The notes under the pieces: model-generated
Told to the model about the DNA's origin: nothing
Seen by the model: the letters and a program-made list of their open reading frames with translations, nothing else
Database searches by the model: none
In this document: positions 1-4,242 of the stretch, one piece after another
Layout: each line of letters starts with the position of its first letter
How positions within the stretch are numbered: position 1 is the stretch's first letter
NCBI GenBank assembly: GCA_005776735.1
Contig: SXOM01000347.1
Location: forward strand, 1 to 5,944
Direction: 5' to 3'
Length of the DNA stretch: 5,944 nt
From: Pseudomonadota bacterium
GTDB taxonomy: Bacteria > Myxococcota_A > UBA796 > SXON01
Made by a program: the position numbers and the translations under genes

Positions 1-884
1 ACCCGCCAGGCGCTGCGCGCGGCGGCCCCGGCGAAGACGGCCGCCGCCTCGTCGAGCCCGGCGCGCGCTTCCGGGTCCGGGAGCTGCAAGCGGACGCACA
101 CGTCGGCGAGGTCGTCGGGGCCGAAGGGGCGGGGCGGGGCGCTGGCGTCGAGGCCGCCGCCCGACCACGGCGTGCGGGTGGAGCGGATGCCGGTGAGGGC
201 TTCGCCCAGGATGCACCCGAGCGCCCACGCGTCGGCTGCGGGGCCGACCGTGGTGCCGAGCGCCTGCTCGGGCGCCATGTACGACGGCGTGCCCACGGCG
301 GCGGCGACCTGGCCGCCTTCGTTGAGGCGGAAGGCCACGCCGAGGTCGAGGACGACGACGCGGCCTTCGTCGGTCACCAGGACGTTGGACGGCTTCAGGT
401 CGCGGTGCACCACGCGCGCGCCGTGCAGCGCCTGCACGCCGTCGACCATGCCGGCGAAAACGCGCCGGAGCTCGGCGAGCCCGTCGCTGCCGAGGGGCTC
501 GCCGGGCCGCAGGCCCCGGCGCAGGTAGGGCACGATCTCGGCGCCGGGCACGAGCTCCATCGTGAAGAACGCGCCGAGCTCGTCGACGAAGAGTTCGTAC
601 AGCGAGACGAGGTTGGGGTGCGACACGTCGCGCGCGACGCGAAACTCGTGCTTGAGCTGCGCGATCGCCTCGGGCCCGAAGGCGAGCACCTGCTTGGCGG
701 CGACCTCGGCCCCCATCTGCACGTCCCACGCCCGGAAGACCGCGCCCATCCCTCCCGACCCGAGGGGGTCGAGGAAGCGGATGCGCGGGCGGTCCGGCGG
801 CAGGCACATCGACTCGGCGCGCTGCTGCAGCGCCCGCGTCAAGGGGTCGGCCGTGGCCCCGTAGGTGGCGAGGTTCACCGGCAC
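1..884 (-). CDS. Ser/Thr protein kinase (Hanks type), N-terminal part, cut by left edge
   Basis: Cytoplasmic eukaryotic-type Ser/Thr kinase that should transfer the ATP gamma-phosphate to Ser/Thr of unknown partners. Counting from the GTG at 884, 294 codons are visible and no stop is reached. A short N-terminal tail (about 1-36) precedes the kinase domain. Visible landmarks are the glycine-rich loop GSGGMGAVF (42-50), the ATP-anchoring Lys64 in VAAK, the probable helix-C Glu80, the catalytic loop HRDLKPSN (160-167, an RD kinase), a DLG metal-binding motif (180-182) replacing DFG, and APE (204-206). All catalytic residues are present, so it should be active. The C-lobe after APE looks short and diverges quickly. 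Many bacterial kinases of this kind continue into ATPase, TPR or sensor domains, but that part lies outside the window. No membrane segment is seen. The start could be GTG 884 or, if leaderless, GTG 878; the first in-frame stop upstream is at 936-938. No Shine-Dalgarno is visible. The family call is firm and the target unknown. Confidence 0.95.
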   Translation of the reverse strand, partial: MPVNLATYGATADPLTRALQQRAESMCLPPDRPRIRFLDPLGSGGMGAVFRAWDVQMGAEVAAKQVLAFGPEAIAQLKHEFRVARDVSHPNLVSLYELFVDELGAFFTMELVPGAEIVPYLRRGLRPGEPLGSDGLAELRRVFAGMVDGVQALHGARVVHRDLKPSNVLVTDEGRVVVLDLGVAFRLNEGGQVAAAVGTPSYMAPEQALGTTVGPAADAWALGCILGEALTGIRSTRTPWSGGGLDASAPPRPFGPDDLADVCVRLQLPDPEARAGLDEAAAVFAGAAARSAWR

Positions 885-890
885 AGTGTA
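885..890 (-). promoter_or_regulatory. Possible -10 box of a leaderless kinase transcript
   Basis: On the minus strand the hexamer TACACT ends directly before GTG 884 and 6 nt before the in-frame GTG at 878. A TANNNT hexamer about 6 nt ahead of a start codon is the arrangement of leaderless transcripts in many high-GC bacteria, and no Shine-Dalgarno is present, which agrees. No convincing -35 box is found at 16-18 nt. If real, translation starts at 878 and the protein is two residues shorter. This rests on a single hexamer. Confidence 0.3.
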
Positions 891-1028
891 CCGCGGGGGG
901 CGACAATCTGCCGCGGGGGCGCCAGGCAAGACGCATCACCCACGGGGGCGCGGGTCGGCGTCGGCAGGGGTGGAGGCCAAGCGCCGCGCTCAGCGATGTG
1001 CAGAACGAGGTCACCCCCGGGTCCTGCC

Positions 1029-1114
1029 GGGCCGGGTGAAATTGGCGCTCGCTCCCCCGCCGGTGCGCCGCACGCGGCGAACCGGCGCTCCGCTCGGCCA
1101 ATTCCACCCGACCC
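1029..1114 (-). repeat. 86-nt inverted repeat / RNA stem-loop in the GMC-kinase gap
   Basis: The arms 1029-1046 and 1097-1114 match at 16 of 18 positions as an inverted repeat. Read as minus-strand RNA, the direction of both flanking genes, the two remaining positions become G-U wobbles, giving a continuous 18-bp stem. Read as plus-strand RNA they are A-C mismatches. Inside, GCCGGT (1059-1064) pairs with ACCGGC (1081-1086). After one G/A mismatch, CGCCG (1066-1070) pairs with CGGCG (1075-1079) around a CACG loop. The result is a long two-part hairpin with an internal loop of 12 and 10 nt. No U-run follows, so it is not a classic intrinsic terminator. It could be a 3'-end stabiliser or terminator of the oxidoreductase operon, a 5' leader element of the kinase, a small RNA, or a REP-like repeat. 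Only one copy is in this window. Confidence 0.75.
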
Positions 1115-1135
1115 GTCACCCGCCGCGTCACCGAG

Positions 1136-1174
1136 CCGGCCACCGACGGCGGCGTTTGGCACAACGTCGGCCGG
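1136..1174 (-). repeat. Second, smaller hairpin in the same gap
   Basis: CCGACG (1143-1148) pairs with CGTCGG (1165-1170) across a 16-nt loop. CCGG (1136-1139) extends the stem with CCGG (1171-1174) if a 3-nt bulge (1140-1142) is allowed. CGGCGT (1150-1155) could instead pair with ACGCCG (1175-1180), so two mutually exclusive folds are possible. Short GC-rich pairings are common by chance at this base composition, so significance is uncertain. Confidence 0.35.
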
Positions 1175-1191
1175 ACGCCGAACCGCGAGGG

Positions 1192-1221
1192 GCTCGCTGC
1201 ACTGGCGCCCGGTCGGCGAGC
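1192..1221 (-). terminator. Possible stem-loop just after the GMC oxidoreductase stop
   Basis: GCTCGC (1192-1197) and GCGAGC (1216-1221) form a perfect 6-bp stem around an 18-nt loop, about 25 nt beyond the oxidoreductase stop in its reading direction. There is no following U-tract, so any terminator role would be Rho-dependent or as a 3'-end barrier. With the two hairpins nearer the kinase it fills most of the 885-1245 gap, in which I see no credible coding region. Confidence 0.25.
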
Positions 1222-1245
1222 GAGGCGGCGTCACACTCCGAGCGG

Positions 1246-2691
1246 TCAGGCCCCGCCGTGGATCCACTCCACCACGTTGCGCCGCGCCACCGCGAGCACC
1301 GTCCCTTGCGGGTTCACCGCCGGGCTCTCCGGGAAGAGCGACGCGTCGTTGACGCGCAGGTTCTCGGTCCCCCACACCTTCCCGAACGAGTCGGTCCCCG
1401 TCGAGGTGGGGTCTTCCCCCATCGGCACCGAGGAGAACAGGTGGATCGTCGAGACGGGCATCCTGCCCTGGGGTAGCTGCCGCGCGGCGGACTCCAGGCT
1501 CGCCGCGTCGCGGAAGGCCGCCCCACCGTCCACCGGGCTCGACACCTCCTCGGCCCCCGCCGCGAACAGGAGCTGCCCGAGGCGCGTCAGGCCTTCGCCC
1601 AACCGGCCCAGGTCGTCGCCCGTCAGCGGCAACCGGATGAACGGCTCGTGCACCACCGGCAGATCGCGGATGCGCCCGACGCCCGTGCCCACCGCCGCCA
1701 CGTAGAAGATGCCCGTGCGCCGCCAGTCGCGCAGGCGAGCCTGTTTGTCCCCCAGACCCGCGCCCATCCACAACGCGAGGTGCGGGATGCTGCTGTAGCT
1801 GCACCCCAGCGTGAGCTCGGGCTTGAACTGGTCGACCTGCTCGGTGGGCACGCCGTATCCCAGGTCGTTGAACGGCTCGCGGAACCGCGCCGTGACCCGG
1901 ATCATCGGGTGGAGCCGCAACGTGTCGCCCACGTTGTGCACAAACCCCGAGCGCCGCAAGATTCGAGGGGTCTGCACCGCGCCGGCCGCCACCACGACCT
2001 CCTTGGCCCGGACCTCGATGCGCTCGGACTCGCCCGCGATCGTGCGGATCGCGACGGCCCCGGTGACCCGGGCGCCCTTCCGCGTGAGCTCCACCACGCG
2101 GGTGTCGGGCCATAAACGCGCCCCGGCACGCACCGCCCGGGGCACCAGGGTGACCGACATCGACTGCCGCCCCGTGAGCATCGCCTGCGCCGGCTGCTCC
2201 CCGTCGTACTTCCAGAAACGCGCGATCTCGCGCGTGGACCACCCGTTGGCGCCCGCGCCGCGCCGCAACAGGTCACACGCCGGGCCGTTGCCGCCCGGGA
2301 CCAGGTTCACGTTGCAGTCGGCCTCGACCGCCTCGAAGTGCCGCCACAACGCCTCCGGCTCGAACCCCCGGATGCCGGTGCGCGCCTGCCACGCCCGGAG
2401 CGTCTTCTCCAACGGGCGATGGTACAACGCCGCGTTGATCTCGCTCCCACCGCCGACACACCGACCCTCGAGGTAGGTGATGCTCGTGCCGCCGAAGGTC
2501 ACGTTGAGCCCGGCGTTGCGGTACTTCTGGTCCATCTCCGCCAGGGAGAAGCTCGGCGCCGAGTCGACCGCGTGGTGACTCCCTTCTTCGAGCACCAGGA
2601 CGTCCCGCCCGGCCTCGGCCGCCACACACGCGGTCATGGCACCGCCCGGGCCGGAGCCGACGACGAGGATGTCGCACGCTGCGACCTTCAC
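1246..2691 (-). CDS. GMC-family FAD-dependent oxidoreductase (alcohol/sterol oxidase-like)
   Basis: A 481-residue flavoprotein of the glucose-methanol-choline family, which oxidises alcohol groups using FAD. The N-terminal Rossmann fold is clear: DILVVGSGPGG with the dinucleotide motif at 12-17 and the ribose-binding acidic position in VLVLEEG (31-37). The GMC signature GRCVGGGSEINAALY lies at 76-90. VVVAAGAVQTPRIL (232-245) is the second FAD-contact region. The C-terminal catalytic part has STIHLFSSVPMG (414-425), with His417 as the likely catalytic His, and NPQGTVLA (460-467), with Asn460 as its partner. This His-Asn pair resembles cholesterol oxidases and long-chain alcohol oxidases. It is shorter than most family members (about 500-600) and has no Tat or Sec signal, so a cytoplasmic or partner-exported enzyme is likely. 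The start is a GTG sharing a GTGA overlap with the upstream gene, implying coupled translation. The substrate cannot be read from sequence; a sterol or long-chain alcohol is a guess. Confidence 0.93.
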   Translation of the reverse strand: MKVAACDILVVGSGPGGAMTACVAAEAGRDVLVLEEGSHHAVDSAPSFSLAEMDQKYRNAGLNVTFGGTSITYLEGRCVGGGSEINAALYHRPLEKTLRAWQARTGIRGFEPEALWRHFEAVEADCNVNLVPGGNGPACDLLRRGAGANGWSTREIARFWKYDGEQPAQAMLTGRQSMSVTLVPRAVRAGARLWPDTRVVELTRKGARVTGAVAIRTIAGESERIEVRAKEVVVAAGAVQTPRILRRSGFVHNVGDTLRLHPMIRVTARFREPFNDLGYGVPTEQVDQFKPELTLGCSYSSIPHLALWMGAGLGDKQARLRDWRRTGIFYVAAVGTGVGRIRDLPVVHEPFIRLPLTGDDLGRLGEGLTRLGQLLFAAGAEEVSSPVDGGAAFRDAASLESAARQLPQGRMPVSTIHLFSSVPMGEDPTSTGTDSFGKVWGTENLRVNDASLFPESPAVNPQGTVLAVARRNVVEWIHGGA

Positions 2692-3122
2692 GCGCCCCCC
2701 CCGTGGTCGCAGCCCGGACCGAGCACCGCACCGAGCAGGCCGTGCTCTTCGAGCTGCGACCAGAAGATGAACGGCGCCATCTTGTCGTAGAACGTGGTGA
2801 AGTTGGCGAGCGGACCGAGCGGCTTGCCGCGCAGGCGCCCGAGCGCCCGCCGCCGCGCCGCAAGCGGGAGGGCGCGGAAGGCCCCGCCGTCGGTCACCGT
2901 GGTGGACCGGTCGAAAACCAGCGTCAGCACCACCATCCCCGCCGCGAAGTGGCCGGGCATGCCGAGCAGGCGACGCTCCAGGACCTCAGCCGTCTCGACC
3001 AGCATCGGCACCGCGCCGAGCTCGTCGCGGTGCAGCTCGTCGGCGACCTCGGCCTCGGCGATGGCGCGCACCACGTCGCGGAGGCGCGCACGCGTGGAGG
3101 GCGGCAGGTTTCGGGTGAGCAC
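2688..3122 (-). CDS. Small protein coupled to GMC oxidoreductase, probable accessory subunit
   Basis: A 144-residue, mostly helical, Arg/Ala/Leu-rich protein. Its stop overlaps the oxidoreductase start by 4 nt (GTGA), so the two are almost certainly co-translated in a fixed ratio. The pattern around residues 82-114, FRALPLAARRRALGRLRGKPLGP followed by an aromatic stretch NFTTFYDKMAPF, resembles the small subunits or N-terminal domains that accompany GMC alcohol dehydrogenases and long-chain alcohol oxidases (gluconate 2-dehydrogenase subunit 3-like). This is remembered family resemblance, not a search result. A moderately hydrophobic patch at 59-70 is too short and weak to call a membrane helix. 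Unlike many such subunits it has no twin-arginine signal; the N-terminus is simply MLTRNLPPSTRARL. GTG 3122 is the only usable start, since the in-frame stop upstream lies at 3150-3152. No clear Shine-Dalgarno is visible. It is the first gene of the leftward operon. The gene is real; the role is inferred mainly from coupling. Confidence 0.8.
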   Translation of the reverse strand: MLTRNLPPSTRARLRDVVRAIAEAEVADELHRDELGAVPMLVETAEVLERRLLGMPGHFAAGMVVLTLVFDRSTTVTDGGAFRALPLAARRRALGRLRGKPLGPLANFTTFYDKMAPFIFWSQLEEHGLLGAVLGPGCDHGGGA

Positions 3123-3126
3123 GTCG

Positions 3127-3143
3127 CCGCGTAACCCACGCGG
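3127..3143. promoter_or_regulatory. Inverted repeat CCGCGT-N5-ACGCGG, possible operator
   Basis: A perfect 6-bp inverted repeat (3127-3132 and 3138-3143) with a 5-nt AT-containing centre, ending 4 nt from the GTG of the small-subunit gene. It sits in the 78-bp spacer between two divergent genes, where a shared repressor or activator site would be expected. It could equally form a hairpin at the 5' end of the leftward mRNA. No promoter hexamers are convincing nearby. Confidence 0.35.
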
Positions 3144-3150
3144 TGCCGCT

Positions 3151-3166
3151 CACCGACGCGCCGGTG
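3151..3166. promoter_or_regulatory. Inverted repeat CACCG-N6-CGGTG, possible second operator
   Basis: A perfect 5-bp inverted repeat (3151-3155 and 3162-3166) with a 6-nt spacer, about 35 nt before the transporter start and 29 nt before the small-subunit start. It has the size of a dimeric helix-turn-helix regulator site, but such short repeats arise easily in DNA this GC-rich. No regulator gene is adjacent. Confidence 0.25.
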
Positions 3167-3200
3167 TCCCCGACGCCCAAGCGGCTTAGCCCCGGCGGCC

Positions 3201-4088
3201 ATGTCCAGCGCCGCCGCCACGCAGTCCCCACCCGCACCTCCGCGCGGGGCGTATGCGGCGCTCCTGGTGGTGCAGGTGCTCTTCGGGGTGCACCCGGTCG
3301 CCAACAAGCTCGCGTTCCCCGCGTTCGGCCCCGGCGGGGTGATGCTCGCGCGGGTGGTGCTCGCCGCGGTCGTCTTCCAGGTCCTCGCCTCCGCCCGCCG
3401 CGAGCCGCTCCCGGACGCCCGCACCCAGCTCCAGCTCGCGGTCGCCTCGTTCTTCGGCGTCGCCGCCAACCAGATGTTGTTCACCTACGGCCTGGCGCGA
3501 ACCACCGCGATGCACGCCTCGGTGCTCATCACCACCGTGCCGGTCGCCACCCTCGCCGTCGCGCTCGCCTCCCGCCGCGAGCGGGCGACGCCGCTCCGCG
3601 TCGCCGGGATCCTCGTCGCGTTGGCCGGCGCCCTCCTGGTCGTCGGCGGCCGCGACACCCTCGGGCCTGCAGGCGGCGAGCTCGTCGGCGACCTGATGGT
3701 GCTGGCCAACTCGCTCAGCTACGCGGTCTACCTCGTCCTCTCCCGCGATCTCCTCGGCCGCCTGAGCCCGTGGGCGATGGCGGCGTGGATGTTCACGTGG
3801 GGGGTGCCGATGGTGGCGCTGGTCACCGGCGTCCCGGACTACGGCGGCGCGTCGGCGTCGGCCTGGGCGGCGCTCGCGTTCGTCGGGTTCGGCTCGACGG
3901 TCGGCACCTACCTGCTCAACCTGCTCGCCCTCCGGCACCTCCCGGCCAGCGTGGTCGCGGTGTTCGTGTGCCTCCAGCCGCTCGTCGCCACCGCGCTCGC
4001 CGTGCCGCTCCTCGGCGAGGGCATCGACGGTCGGACCGTGTTCGCGGCGGTCGTCACCGTCGCCGGGATGGTGCTGGCGACCAGGTGA
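3201..4088 (+). CDS. EamA-family (DMT superfamily) membrane transporter
   Basis: A 295-residue inner-membrane protein of the drug/metabolite transporter superfamily; relatives export amino acids, metabolites or drugs, and the substrate here is unknown. About ten hydrophobic helices can be placed, near 17-35, 45-65, 77-95, 100-122, 132-150, 160-180, 190-210, 220-242, 250-272 and 278-294. They form two tandem EamA repeats (about 17-150 and 160-294). Typical family features are LLVVQVLFGVHPVANKLA in helix 1, the RTTAMHASVLITTVPV segment in repeat 1, its counterpart LPASVVAVFVCLQPLVATAL in repeat 2, and the LLGEGIDG loop. Length is normal for the family. The N-terminal 14 residues are a Ser/Pro/Ala-rich tail. 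The ATG at 3201 has no visible Shine-Dalgarno; no other in-frame start fits as well. It is divergent from the oxidoreductase pair and is followed by glnS on the same strand after 154 bp, so it is probably transcribed alone. Confidence 0.93.
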   Translation: MSSAAATQSPPAPPRGAYAALLVVQVLFGVHPVANKLAFPAFGPGGVMLARVVLAAVVFQVLASARREPLPDARTQLQLAVASFFGVAANQMLFTYGLARTTAMHASVLITTVPVATLAVALASRRERATPLRVAGILVALAGALLVVGGRDTLGPAGGELVGDLMVLANSLSYAVYLVLSRDLLGRLSPWAMAAWMFTWGVPMVALVTGVPDYGGASASAWAALAFVGFGSTVGTYLLNLLALRHLPASVVAVFVCLQPLVATALAVPLLGEGIDGRTVFAAVVTVAGMVLATR

Positions 4089-4111
4089 GGGGAGCACGCA
4101 AGGGCGCCGCG

Positions 4112-4175
4112 CCGGGACCGTCCCGAAGCGCGGCGAGGCTGGCGCGCGGCGCGCTGCGGTGCGCGGCGGTCCCGG
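4112..4175 (+). repeat. Nested inverted repeat between transporter and glnS
   Basis: CCGGGACCG (4112-4120) and CGGTCCCGG (4167-4175) are perfect 9-bp inverted arms. Inside them AGCGCG (4127-4132) pairs with CGCGCT (4150-4155). The element begins 23 nt after the transporter stop, where transcription would be expected to end, but no T-tract follows. It may be a Rho-type or structural 3' end for the transporter mRNA, or part of a glnS leader. With the hairpin at 4207-4234 it accounts for most of the 154-bp spacer. Confidence 0.45.
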
Positions 4176-4206
4176 ATCCCGGTGCAGCCGGTCGCGGCGC
4201 ACCGCC

Positions 4207-4234
4207 CTCGGGGTTAGCGACGACGGTCCCCGAG
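4207..4234 (+). promoter_or_regulatory. Hairpin overlapping the weak glnS ribosome-binding region
   Basis: CTCGGGG (4207-4213) and CCCCGAG (4228-4234) form a perfect 7-bp stem with a 14-nt loop, ending 8 nt before the glnS ATG. The only Shine-Dalgarno-like bases, GAGAG (4232-4236), lie partly in the 3' arm, so the fold would hide them. This could lower or regulate translation initiation if the transcript begins upstream of 4207. No known aminoacyl-tRNA synthetase leader motif is recognised. Confidence 0.35.
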
Positions 4235-4242
4235 AGCGCGAC

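Noticed and set aside
902..907. TTGTCG on the minus strand as a -35 box for the kinase
   Set aside because: The spacing to TACACT is only 11 nt, too short for a sigma-70 type promoter.
1029..1114. Intrinsic (Rho-independent) terminator
   Set aside because: The stem is long but no U-run follows it on the minus strand, so the classic terminator definition is not met; kept as a structured repeat instead.
405..1352. A 315-codon plus-strand frame covering the kinase start and the intergenic gap
   Set aside because: The minus-strand kinase motifs are unambiguous there, and the part over the gap is Pro/Ala/Arg/Ser-rich with no family likeness.
875..2242. A 455-codon minus-strand frame running through the gap into the kinase start region
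   Set aside because: It is a different frame from the conserved GMC protein, with Gly/Arg/Ala low complexity; the gap portion shows no protein family pattern.
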